The notes under the pieces were generated by a model. That model was not told the origin of the DNA. It saw nothing but the letters and a program-made list of their open reading frames with translations, and did no database searches. From Phoronis australis (taxonomy: Eukaryota; Phoronida; Phoronidae): a stretch of 64,000 bases of DNA. The position numbers and the translations under genes are program-made. This document shows, one piece after another, positions 1 through 10,444 of this stretch. The DNA is taken from positions 16,531-80,530 of the forward strand of contig NMRA01000943.1 in NCBI GenBank assembly GCA_002633005.1. The letters run 5' to 3'. Each line of letters starts with the position of its first letter. Positions within the stretch are counted from its first letter, which is position 1.

Positions 1-2176
1 TCACTTCACGTGACTGGCATTTTCCCAAGTACCATTCCTAGCGAAATTGCGCTTTATTTCCATCAAAATCTCTTTTAAATGAGACTTTTTTCTCATAATT
101 CCTACAAAACCTTTTCCGACTTGATTACCCTTAAAACGACTTACTTTCAAGTACGAGACTTAACTGGAAAGATTGGGCTCCAATATCCAATATCAAACGT
201 CAATGTTATATTGACAAGTTTTTGTTGCAACAGCTGCACTCATTGTTCGGTTGCAATCAGGATCAATAAATAAAAACGCAGCTGTACATAAACTCTTACG
301 AAAAAAGTAGGTTCTGAAAGATAACATTTCCATTGAAGCTTCTGCCTCGTAAATCGGCCCCTTTTAGAGTCCTATATAAAAATGAATGAGTATCCTATTT
401 TGTTGACCCTGAATCAATCCCATTTGTCAAGCATTCCCTCTCTCAATTATAATTGATCAATTACAAACGGGTGAAAGACATCGAGGAAGCAGCCTGATAT
501 AATTCGTCTTAGCATAACAAGTAAAGACAAGGGTTCCTATGTACTAATCTGGTTTTGTTAAAAAAACGTCTCGTTCGCTATACGGAAGCTTACATTTTCA
601 CTACGTGTACGCCATGTATTGATGAACAAAACCACTTCATGGTTTTCCAAAGATCAGACTCGGAAATGCAATCCCAACCATAAGTAAAACACCAAAACGG
701 AATTTTATGTGAGTTTAAAAACATCATGACGGACTTCTATGTGTGTTTAAAAATGTTGACTAGTAGTGCAGGATATGCCAAGTTCTTGAATATGTGAATT
801 CATAGGTCACTAGCGGGTTAGGCATCTGATCATGAAGTGAAAGACCGGTTACGTGTCTGCAAACTTAAGTACACTCTACTTCAAAGACTGAGGTTAACAT
901 CGATATGCATTGAATATATAAGGGCAATGCGAATAAGTATACGGTAGTTGACAAACAACTAAGTTGAACTCCGACCGATGAGAAAAATGGACATGTAGAG
1001 TCTATTGGCAAGAAAGGGGTACGTTACACTACATTAACAAACTTCCTCACTTTCCAGGATCTAAAGCACTAGCACGGACATGTCGCTTACGCAAGTACTA
1101 CATGTAGGCCCACTGAGACACCGTACAATATGAACCTGATGCATTTGACCCGGTAACAAATGATAACGTTCTACGCACAATGCATCATGTGAAAGCAAAC
1201 AGTTGATTGATTTATCGCGAGCTTGTACATGAGTTGTCATAGACAGTTTGAGCGCCAGTCAACATTCATTGTTTTTCTTGGCTTGGTATACAGCGGCATA
1301 ACGTTATTTATAGAACATGACCTAAATTAGGACAACTGGACGGTTGCCATTAACCAATGAGAGCGGTCTTGCTTCGCGAGGCCTTGCTGGTCTTCTCAGA
1401 AGTGAACGTAGAATGCAGTAATTAACGTTCCACTATGAAATGCACACACAAACCTACACTCAACAACGCACAAATGCCACGAGCCGTGAATACTTGTGAG
1501 TCTATCACAGCGCTTTTCTTGAGCTTGACAAAAGGTGTTCGGTGAGAAAGTTATTTGAAGAACACGACCTTAGTGAAAATATAGACGGTCACCTTAACCA
1601 GTCTCGTTTACAATACACCTGGCGAAAACTGTGACATCACTGAAGTCAGTCTTGCCCAGAAGTGAACGTATACTCTAGGAGTTAACGCTCCACTACCGTA
1701 ACATGCGTATAGAGTTATTCTCCCATCTACATTTTTAGAATAATTTATAAGGATATCTTCAGCCTGACATTTTATTTGCAATGACAATCTGGATCGAGGG
1801 GATCAGTCCGAGTCCAGGTGAGGGCTACACTGATATTGTTATTTCCAGACAAATCATAACAGCTCAAATCACACCTTCTAAACACACGTTGGCAACCAAA
1901 TAGAATTTTTGAGTTGAGACAAGAAAAAAAATGGCGACCAGCTTGTGAATAAGTGCATAAACCGGTTGAAGACATAAAATTTCAGGCTTGAGGAAGGGAT
2001 TGATTGACGGTTGGTTTAGTGTGACAACAATGGTTTGGTCTGTGTCAACAATCGAGTTTTATAAATGTCCATTGTCAAAAGGCATGCATGAAACCAAACG
2101 TGCAGAGGTAGACTTTTATTATTTTCTATGAAGTGGTACCCTCACCCAGGCTCCGCCCCTCCTCTGCGGTGATATT

Positions 2177-2186
2177 GGGAAATTCC
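2177..2186. promoter_or_regulatory. NF-kB-like decamer (copy A)
   Basis: GGGAAATTCC fits the NF-kB consensus GGGRNWYYCC exactly. The same decamer with flanking TTGGGAAATTCCTAGTG occurs in the duplicated unit at 4026-4035. A minus-strand ATG (about 2204) with an open frame to a GTGAGG donor lies beside it, so it may sit in or near an alternative first exon. Function is inferred. Confidence 0.35.
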
Positions 2187-2467
2187 TAGTGCGACTGAAT
2201 TCAGCCATTTTGCGACAGTACAAGGGTGTAACTTAAAATGTCTTTTGCCAACAATACATTGACATGAATGTGGGTCTCAAAACGTTCATTAACTTAACAA
2301 ACTATTAAGTTGATTGTAAAGTCACGCTGATCGTCGACATAACGCCGCGGGTTAAACAATCAAACTTCAAAAGCCCGCCCTAAATAAACATATTCAGCAT
2401 ACAAGATTTCAACGACTATGACAGGGGAGGGGCGAAAAGATGAAATGATTTCTGAGAAAACTCTCAC

Positions 2468-2524
2468 CTTGTCCAATTCTGCGTCATCGAGATGTAAACG
2501 ACATGATTCCTTGTTAGATGCCAT
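2468..2524 (-). CDS. Putative first coding exon, copy A of a tandem pair (partial gene)
   Basis: A 19-codon frame starts at an ATG (2522-2524) and ends at a consensus splice donor, AAG|GTGAGAG, in phase 0. The residues read MASNKESCRLHLDDAELDK. Copy B at 4797-4847 aligns codon by codon apart from a two-codon indel and has the same donor, which supports coding use. About 110 bp upstream on the minus strand lies a block also shared with copy B, holding a CCAAT-like and an AP-1-like site. Downstream exons should lie at lower coordinates but I could not recognise them. I do not recognise the family and assign no function. Confidence rests on paired conservation of ATG, frame and donor. Confidence 0.42.
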
Positions 2525-2619
2525 GGTCAATGTCTGGTCGTTAGAATCCCTGCGGTTCTTCTTCGTCGAGTGAATATTATGCAGCGTACTGAAAGCAAAG
2601 TACTCCTCAGTGGGTAATT

Positions 2620-2700
2620 CCTGAAGTTTCGATGAGTCATTGCTTAAATAGGTTATTGACAGCCAACAGGTGGCAGGTTAGGCTTTTATCTGACAATACA
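2620..2700 (-). promoter_or_regulatory. Conserved upstream block with AP-1-like and CCAAT-like sites (copy A)
   Basis: This block is conserved with 4929-5000 in front of the paralogous exon. It carries TGAGTCA at 2633-2639 (AP-1/TRE consensus), an ATTTAA-like AT-rich element next to it, and TTGGCTG on the minus strand (inverted CCAAT-like). Order and spacing are alike in both copies, while surrounding intergenic DNA has diverged more. I infer a shared core promoter; no transcription start is visible. Confidence 0.4.
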
Positions 2701-4025
2701 GTTAAATAACAAATGTATACTCTGCGCAAGTGATCCTATTTTGAACTTAGTAGTAACCTGCACGGATTTTAAATGCAACTTTCACCAATACCAGTGACAC
2801 CAGCACTGTGTTGTTATCATAGACATCTTTATACTATACTTAACTCTAAACAGTACTGAAGCATACGCTCATTCCCGGGCCGTGCTGCGCGGCACACAAA
2901 ACCCGTCCCCCCGCTGCACTACTGAGGCATTCGTTGCGGCGCCCGTTTCGGCACCACCTTGGTCTCATGCAGCTTCGAACCAGGTCCCAAGCACTGTAGA
3001 GGCCCTCTGTTTAGATTCGAGGTGTTACATTTTTTCTTGCTGGACGGGATGTAAGACATTTCGGTGCCTGCCAAAACGGGGCCAGCTGAACACCGGGCAA
3101 GTGCATGACGGCGTACTGTCGTTCAGCACTGTTGAACTATTGCAGACGTGAGGGCTTTTGAACGTGTTTCCTTGGGAACTGCCTACCACAGTCTTTTGTC
3201 CCGTACGACAATAGGAAGGCCAATTATCTCTCCCAGGCTTCAAAGGCTTAACTGAAACCTGGCGGAATGAACTGTCTTAATCTTGGTGGGTTGTAGTTGG
3301 GAGACTTTGGTGATTCAAAAACTAAATATGATCAGCATTTGACAAGAAATTCAGAAATGCTATTGGTTTTATGTTCAAATATGTTATAACTTAACTTTCT
3401 TTTTAGCAGCACAGCCCAGTTGTCGGAGATTAGAGCCGAAGGTTACCGAACTTAATCCAGGTGAAATCATGAACACTGCCGGAGGCAAGTCTTCTCAGAA
3501 GTGTAGACCGTAGTAATTAACGTCTCACTATATATGACATGCGCACATACTTAAAACTGTCTTATTTTTCTAAGTATAGTTTTTTGGTATAGTTAAAAGT
3601 CGGTCGGACAATGCACGCGGCGATGACAGGAGGGATGAAAAGCGCAGGCCTATACATTTCCTCTGGTTGTTTTCAATTCCATCCCGCATGTAACTCCAGT
3701 ACAATTGAAACAGCTTAGATCACACATTTTAAACAAACATGTGCTGCCAATCATATAGGACTTTTAAAAAGATGAGACAAAAGAAAAATATCTGGTGACC
3801 AATGAGAGTGCTTCGGCGCAGTTAGGAATATTGTGATTGATCGGAGGAGTTGCTTGGCCTGCCCGAACAACGGTGCTACAGCCACTCGTATAGTCTAGTT
3901 ATATAATGTTGACTGCCTAAAAGGATGCTCCAAGGCTTGCAGACATAATGGATAGCCCGGCCTTCTACACCATTTTCTATACAAAGAGGTGTTCAACACC
4001 CCTCGCCGCTTTGCCCCGTGACGTT

Positions 4026-4035
4026 GGGAAATTCC
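4026..4035. promoter_or_regulatory. NF-kB-like decamer (copy B)
   Basis: GGGAAATTCC sits in a 17-bp block identical to copy A at 2177-2186. Here the adjacent minus-strand ATG opens a 52-codon frame (start near 4053, stop near 3895) with no recognisable domain; I do not call that frame a gene. Confidence 0.35.
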
Positions 4036-4796
4036 TAGTGTACGTGAAGCCATTTTTAGAGTACGAGGTTCTCGAGTCTTTTTGTCAACGCAAGAGCGAA
4101 TGTATTTTTTCATCTCAGAATCTCGAAAGGTTCGCACAATAATAACTATACCGTATAGGCCTCGAGGCGGATCTAGGATACCGAGGGGCGGACACGTACG
4201 ATGACCTCGGGGAATTGTAAAGCGCGATTGTATCTGCACACTGGCAGGCGGCACGCCATTCCGGGCCTCCAGTCGGGGACGTGGACTTTCTCAGTGTTCA
4301 GAAACCCTGTCGTCGGACTAAAACAAAAAAAACAGGAACAAGATTCCGCCCCTCGACCTGGGTATGACCCCCCCCCCACNATTGTATCTGCACACTGGCA
4401 GGCGGCACGCCATTCCGGGGTCGGGGACGTGGACTTTCTCAGTGTTCAGAAACCCTGTCGTCGAACTAAAACAAAAAAGAAACGGGAACACGATTCCGCC
4501 CCTCGACCTGGGTATGACTCCCTCCCCCCCACATCCGCCACCAGTCCTAGTTACTGCACTCAATATATTGGCGCTGTTGGATCATTTCACTTTTTCTGCG
4601 GCAGCTAGGGCGGGGCGGGGCCGGACCACCTGGGCCTTCCCTAAATCCGCCTTGGAACTTCACGGTGATTGTGTACTGTTCGGCGTACGCCGAGAGTGAA
4701 ACAATCAAACTTTGATAACATATTAACATAAACAGGTTACGCTGGGACAATCAAGCTGGGCCCGAACAGGTGGCAAAACATTTTAAAAATTCTCAC

Positions 4797-4847
4797 CTTT
4801 CTCAATTGTGCCTCAGTGAGAAGTAAACGCCTTGATTTCTTGACCAT
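4797..4847 (-). CDS. Putative first coding exon, copy B of a tandem pair (partial gene)
   Basis: A 17-codon frame (MVKKSRRLLLTEAQLRK) runs from ATG to the donor AAG|GTGAGA, phase 0. It is paralogous to the exon at 2468-2524. The CGTTTAC core, the GCA-AA-TTG stretch and the donor are conserved, and the length difference is a multiple of three. The upstream promoter-like block is also duplicated (4929-5000 against 2620-2700). Later exons are not identified. It could instead be a non-coding leader exon, but an in-frame indel between copies argues for translation. Confidence 0.42.
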
Positions 4848-4928
4848 ATCGCCGACTTCTCTTCAGAGTCACTGTCGTTGTTATGCGCGAGTAGGCTACG
4901 CAGCTTAAAAATACACTTTTGGTTTTCC

Positions 4929-5000
4929 CTGAAATTTCGATGAGTCACTGGGTAAATAGGTCATCAAGGCAGCCAATAGACGGCGGGTTAGCTAACTGAT
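4929..5000 (-). promoter_or_regulatory. Conserved upstream block with AP-1-like and CCAAT-like sites (copy B)
   Basis: Counterpart of 2620-2700. TGAGTCA lies at 4941-4947, followed on the plus strand by AAATAGGTCAT and an inverted CCAAT-like ATTGGCTG on the minus strand. It lies about 80-150 bp upstream of the copy B exon. Confidence 0.4.
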
Positions 5001-5009
5001 TTCTGCAAC

Positions 5010-7040
5010 AACACATATCTGACTTGACTCACAAGTGACCGTGCAAAAGATGTTGGCCGTTTATAATCAATACAGCTGAACATGAAACATACTTTTACAT
5101 GTGGTGTGACTCGATCACTTCCCCCATTGCTGTAATGGCATCAACCCTTGCCGATTCGAAGACAGGACCGTAGTACAAACGATATGGGACTAGAGTCGTG
5201 ATCCGCAGCGCGCGCTCCAGCGGCTCGCACTGTTATAACACTGAGTTTGGTTACAGTACAACAATCCTTCTAGATCTATTTTCGTTTAAAATAAAATTTG
5301 ACTCGGAAAAATAAGAGACCACTTGAAGTGTTGAAATACGCTTACAAATCACCAGGTACATGTAGTTGACAACACTGTATTGCATAGTAAAAACTGAGTA
5401 AACGCCTTGAAGTTCGATTTTGAGATCTACACTATAGCCTAGTAGGTAAATGCCAAGGTTGACCTTGTGATTGTTCAAAAGGAGGCGACCTTTTGTAGGG
5501 TTTCAAAGCGAATTATTTTGAAAATTTAGATCCTAATATGACATTTTCAATAAATTTCAATATTGATTCATGACGAAAAAAAACAAGTTAATCAGTATAT
5601 CGTTTATGCGTTTCCACTTATTTTGCACCAAACAAAACGACCTCATTTTTTTATTCTCGCTGATACCAATGACCGTCGTCCGGGAATGTCAGTACACACT
5701 TTCGTCTTCAAAATGACATGAATGCAAAGTTCTTAATATAATTTTTTGGGGTAACTGATAGCACACTATGTATTATACATGTACACCAGGGAATTGCCTT
5801 TGAACAATTCGGTGGGATCCAACGTTTTTGTATTTGGACTGCTAAGGTGGCCGGAGTCCTGTCATCTTCAGGCCCGCCGCGGGGATTCCCAACTCGGCCC
5901 GTAGTAGAAATTGTGCTAATTAATTGAATAAAAAGTTTTAAAAGTGAAAATGTTGACCAATTTGAATATTAATTGTAGTGAAATGACCACATTAATATGT
6001 TTGCTTGAAATCCCATGTATTTTGCACCAACTAAACTAAACGTCCCACACAATGACAGGCGCCGCCATGTAACCTCAAGCGAGCTCCGGCTGCACACTAC
6101 TTAATTGCTGCCTACCCGGTTGAAATCTGTGTACAACAAACTATGTACTCAGAAAAAAAAATGTATTATAGTTTTCTGGTGACCGTGTCTGCCATACATG
6201 TATACAGCCTCTTAAAGTTGATTATAATTGTATAAAGTGTGCCGGCGGGTGCCTGGCAAGTGGTTTGAACGCCAAAGCAAGGAGATAACAATATTAAGCA
6301 ATAGAGTATACTAAACACCCGTGTTTGGCAGACCTGAGAACTATGCATGTAAAACAATGGTACTGAATGAGATTTCAAGTGTATAAGCTGAAATTCGGGG
6401 TGTAGGAATGGACCAAGTAAGGCAAACCGCGTTATCCCAGCCTGGGTGTATATCGATATTCATAGTCGACAAGGATTTTTTTCAGTCAACTGACTCATGC
6501 CTGACCTTGAAGGGACGGTATAGCTTATTCATTGTTAAAAACCATTTAAACGGCCGAATACAATACAAATTTGCCTGCCGGTTCAAAGACAAGTCAATAA
6601 TAACGTTTAATTTTATGTAACTAAATGTTTTCTTGCCTCCCCTGAGAATAGTCAGCATGTCAATGACATTCGTCTCTGGTAGATTCGGCAACACCTCCTG
6701 CAGGATTTTTGCTTTTCGTCACAGGTGAATGGCCGTGCTGTTCTTATAGCTTTCGCTGCTTCAGCAAGGTTGTACAGTGTGCTCACGACACATGTGCCTT
6801 GATAACCTACTAGATAGCGGGGTGAATCACAACAAATATATGGGCCTACAGATAAACGTTAGGCCAACAAAGTAGCGAGGAATCAACAGTTACATGAATA
6901 AAAAACTAAAAACACCAAGAAAACCAACATGTGGAAAATTGGTGGAAGACGAATTCCTAAACGTTACAAAATTCTAAAGAAAAATTCTCAGCCCTAACTC
7001 AAAAATCAACCACAAGAAATGGTCTGCACACCAAGAGCAC
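5010..7040. other. Intergenic DNA without recognised gene
   Basis: The open frames here are short (at most about 75 codons), have no recognisable domain and no convincing splice context. AT-rich, with several TACATGTA-type motifs. No repeat structure was identified. Confidence 0.5.
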
Positions 7041-7050
7041 CTAAACGACA

Positions 7051-7378
7051 GTGACCGTGGGCCGTTGGGGAGAAATTGTCGCCGTAAAATTACTTGTGCA
7101 AATTAATTCTTATAAAAGTAGCGTAAAATGATTATTTGCGGTGTCAAGAAAAGTAATAGTTGTATTGGCGAATTACGCCGTTAAACCGGCTACGTGCGCA
7201 AGTTAATTCTCGTTAGACGCGTAAATTAATTATTCAGATGTGTAAATTAGTTAATTGCTGCGAAAGTGATCATTTGAGACGCAACGTAATTATTTGCGAC
7301 GTATTTTAACTTCGTAAAATAATCATTTGCTGCGTAATTTTACCGTGCGACACCTTCCCCCTACGGCCATTCCCAGTG
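7051..7378. mobile_element. MITE-like element with long TIRs and internal GCGTAAATTAATT repeats
   Basis: The ends form imperfect inverted repeats of about 45 bp: GGCCGTTGGGG...GTCGCC.GTAAAATTAC on the left and its complement GTAATTTTACCGTGCGAC...CTACGGCC on the right. The interior is made of degenerate units of roughly 20-40 bp around GCGTAAATTAATTATTTGCG, each itself nearly palindromic. No coding capacity. I infer a non-autonomous DNA transposon; the superfamily is not assignable. Confidence 0.55.
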
Positions 7379-7779
7379 ACCGCTTATTACGGGCCAGACA
7401 GTTCTTCCTTTATTGGTATAGTAATATGTAGTATTTATTTATTATAGTGACAAGTACAATTAATTCAAACAGTTATAGGTATGACATTCGTGGGAAAGAT
7501 AAGTACCCAGCCCACCGTATATATATGATGACAGATTCCTTACACCGGCCAGGGCAGCGTTACTTATAGGTGTCGCTGTAACAACATGGCGGCCCCCATG
7601 TTTGATTTTCTTCGTCGGGGGAGAAGTGACTGGATGACAAAGTCGTTTTATGTAGATTGCTTTTAACTGAAACTGTACGATATGTAAGTTTAAGGTACCT
7701 CAATATTCATTCTGGTAATGGTTGGTAATTCATTATTTCATCTAGGCAATATGTCGGCTCAACCCGGATTAAGGAAGGG

Positions 7780-8545
7780 CACAGGCGTCCTCTGTTGGCC
7801 CGAACAGAGGCGATGGTCATTGCTTACTTCTGGTCGTACACGCTACACTATATAAAACTTCAAGATATGACATTCCGGACTAGAAATTCCACGGGTGATT
7901 CTCTTCAGCCGTCCATAAAAGCAAACTCGATATAAATTTACACAAAACTAATAACTCGATCTAACCGGTGATTGTTGGAACGCAGAATTCACAATGCCGA
8001 GTGCCTGTTTTATGTCTGATTAACCCTACCCATGATCACAATCGTCCTCAGCTTCTGATCGTCCCCAATACACTACATAGTATTATATGTAGTGTATGGG
8101 GGACGATCAGAAGCTGAGGACGCCTGTGCCCATGATGGCATTTCTCAATGATTAAGCACAACTTCGTCTAAGTGATTTTGAAATTGACTCGAGTTGCTCC
8201 CAGTCATATCAAACAATTGCTTACTTAATAAAATAAATTTCTTTTCTACTGTTGACAGTTGAAAAGTGTAATTTTTAAAAAGGCCACTCGTAACGCAAAA
8301 AATACATAAAATTCATTGACAAAAATATGCATAAATTTCTCAAACATTGTCTGATTTTGATGATTCTTTTTTAATTTGCCCACAACTAAATATCTATACA
8401 CATGAGATTCAGTTGGCGTTTGGTAATTAAGTGACCAAAAAATGTATTTTAGACAGTAACACAGTCAACTCTCGAATATGGACCTAGATTGTGATTTAAC
8501 CGAGTGTAGCGTATTGTAGACGATCAGAAGCTGAGGACGCCTGTG
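7780..8545. mobile_element. Nested inverted-repeat element(s) with CACAGGCGTCCTC ends
   Basis: CACAGGCGTCCTC is at 7780-7792 and its complement GAGGACGCCTGTG ends at 8128 and again at 8545. The 27-mer running from GACGATCAG to GCCTGTG appears at both 8102-8128 and 8519-8545. A compact palindrome at 8038-8128 is listed separately. The AT-rich interior has no recognised gene. I read this as one compact element inside, or next to, a larger relative. Confidence 0.45.
8038..8128. repeat. Near-perfect palindrome, about 37-bp arms and a few-base loop
   Basis: Left arm CGTCCTCAGCTTCTGATCG-TCCCC begins at 8043 and is mirrored by the right arm ending at 8122. The inner parts ATACACTACATA and TATGTAGTGTAT also pair, leaving about six unpaired bases. 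The outer ends are CACA and CCTGTG. It would make a very stable hairpin. Likely a MITE of the CACAGGCGTCCTC family. Confidence 0.65.
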
Positions 8546-8707
8546 ATTCAAGGTAGGTTCTAGCTCACACTCACAGGGAGCACTGCACTGGCACTGACAC
8601 ATTTTCTAGCAGGACCGACTAAAGATGGTGAAGCTCCTAGTAGGCAACACATTGCCCCTCGGTTCATTGGCCTGAGGCATTCAGGATTCAGGGTGATGTA
8701 ATTTGGG

Positions 8708-8862
8708 GCGGATCCAGGATTTTGAGTTAGGGGGGCCAGAGCAGAGTGTTTGCTAGGATTTTGCCCGTTTTAGACATTTGCACCCCTGCACTGCCAAATG
8801 GAATCTGCGACAACTTTAGGGCGGGACATGGCCCCCTTGGCCCACCTCTAACTTCGCCACTG
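8708..8862. mobile_element. MITE of the GGCGGATCCAGGATTT family
   Basis: Left end GCGGATCCAGGATTTTG followed by GGGGGGCC; right end GGCCCCCTTGGCCC...TTCGCCACTG is the diverged complement. Related copies lie at 36,981-37,128 and 57,181-57,303, and a fragment near 4,168. The reading frame over it (8746-8946) is incidental. Confidence 0.5.
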
Positions 8863-8869
8863 TTAATTG

Positions 8870-10440
8870 CATGCCTACTTTACTGGGCGCTTCTATGCCG
8901 GAAGCCCTTTTTGCAAATTAACATCATCAGAGTTATATTTTGTTAAGTACCTTTTGGGCATAGAGGCCCGGGCACCTTAGTAGGCTATCGATGTCTTTAA
9001 TTCCTTCAAACTAGAACAAATGGTCCTATAATCTAATTTTTTCTTTGAGCAATCCTTCGTTCAGTTGCCCAAATTGCCACTGGCTATTTTTAGCACTGCA
9101 GGTGCGCACATGCACTTATTTTTACCGTTTGAGCTAGGATTAAAAATTAGACTGCCGTGGTTTTTGAATTTTCATAATGAGTCGAGTACTTGTAGTAACG
9201 TGGGTTTTGTCAGCTAAACCCAAGCCTTGAGCTCTTCGTTTAGAAAATAATTTCGAACTTGGCTTATATGCATCAGTGATGCACAATAGAAGCTGTGACT
9301 GAACAGATGGGGATAAAATTTGGTCCTTCTGATGGAATCTCCTTTAAACAGCCTGTTCAGGACATCGTTAGTGTGAAGCAACTCTGGTATAACTCAGGTA
9401 GCGGGTAAGTAGTAGACCAGTGGGGTTCTACAACCAAAACCAGCATTGTTGTCTTGCTATGTGTGTGCCACCATCTTGGGTGTGTACTGACTAACTATCC
9501 ACTGAACTCATGGATCATCTCAGATCATGGGTATTTTTAACTTCCAAAGTCAATGCTTATTGTCAAAAGAATCATGGGTATTTTGTAGATATCGTCTCAG
9601 GTGGATATTTCGTCATCTCGGGTATTTTTTGTGTGTATATTTCAGCTTCGGGACGTGCCCGTGCAAAGTCGATTGCATCTCAACAGCCATGGTTGCTTAA
9701 TTAGTGTGGCCTGTTAGAACATAGCTCTAGTATACCATACAAGCAAAGAATGGAGTCCTTCATACGTCATTATGGAGTTACATTGATGCACTGGTAATCA
9801 GAGTCTGATGAGGCTCATAATCTCGTCACTCAATGATGCGCTTGTTGATTGCTTCAATTTTCTGTTGCTGTCGTTGTCTGTTGCTTGACCTCAATCAAGG
9901 TTATTCATTGTCAGTTTCAGATCGAAGGTCAAGCTATAGTCGTGATTGTGAAGCTTGCCAGACTTCCGTGCAGGCAACAGTTTTGCCTTCTTCAGTTGGC
10001 ACTTCTTTTATTTACCCTCCCGAGACGCTCTAAGCGTTCTGAGGTACTGGATCAGATATTCTCACCCAATATACCCTCCCTAAAACCTCCTGTACACTGA
10101 GCTTTCCGATAGGGAAATCCCCAGGATTTTGACTACCCAGTGTCCATTTTCTGAATGGACAAGATATTGCGTTGGTGTATTTGCAATGTGCTTAGCAACA
10201 CACCTTTGTCTTTTATGTGAAAGGGAGCTTGACAAACTTTCAAGGATAAAGTAAATTTTTATGTAGCGCAATCCCAGCATGAAGTTCCTCTCCCTCGGAC
10301 TTTGAGACAAGGTGCTGTTTTAATGAAGTGTGTTGCTTGTTACAGATCTCTTGAAAGCTCCATGTCTCTGAAAGTGTATCACACCATGGATCTCTGGTGT
10401 TTATTATGTCGGAGTAAATAGGTCCACTCTGTAACGGACT
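8870..10440. other. Region upstream of TRUB2, no other gene recognised
   Basis: Overlapping short open frames at about 9,510-10,100 have no recognisable domain. The TRUB2 transcription start must lie here, but I see no convincing core promoter. An in-frame stop (TAA, 10,415-10,417) just precedes the TRUB2 start codon. Confidence 0.4.
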
Positions 10441-10444
10441 CACG

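Larger units (their letters stand above)
1313..5000. repeat. Tandem segmental duplication, about 2.1-2.3 kb units
   Basis: Blocks recur in the same order: an AGAAGTGAACGTA / TTAACGYYCCACTA block at about 1393-1436, 1653-1695 and (diverged) 3491-3531; an ATCACACCTT...TGAGACAA block at about 1867-1925 and 3720-3782; the NF-kB-like decamer at 2177 and 4026; AAACAATCAAACTT at about 2354 and 4701; the first exons at 2468 and 4797; and the AP-1 block at 2633 and 4941. The extra copy at 1313-1445 shows that at least a partial third unit exists. This is best read as a local gene-family expansion. Confidence 0.6.

Noticed and set aside
1772-1975. Cys-rich 67-codon frame as an exon of the tandem family
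   Set aside because: The duplicated unit near 3,720-3,790 has stops in the corresponding frame, so conservation is not at the protein level.
4201-4699. Open frames of 111-135 codons
   Set aside because: They span a duplicated contig overlap at n 4380 and repeated C-rich tracts; no domain and no conservation with the paralogous unit.
7570-7660. AACATGGCGGC start-like site (about 7,583) as the TRUB2 first exon
   Set aside because: Its frame shows no TRUB2 similarity and no suitable donor. The 10,445 ATG has an upstream in-frame stop and gives the expected length.
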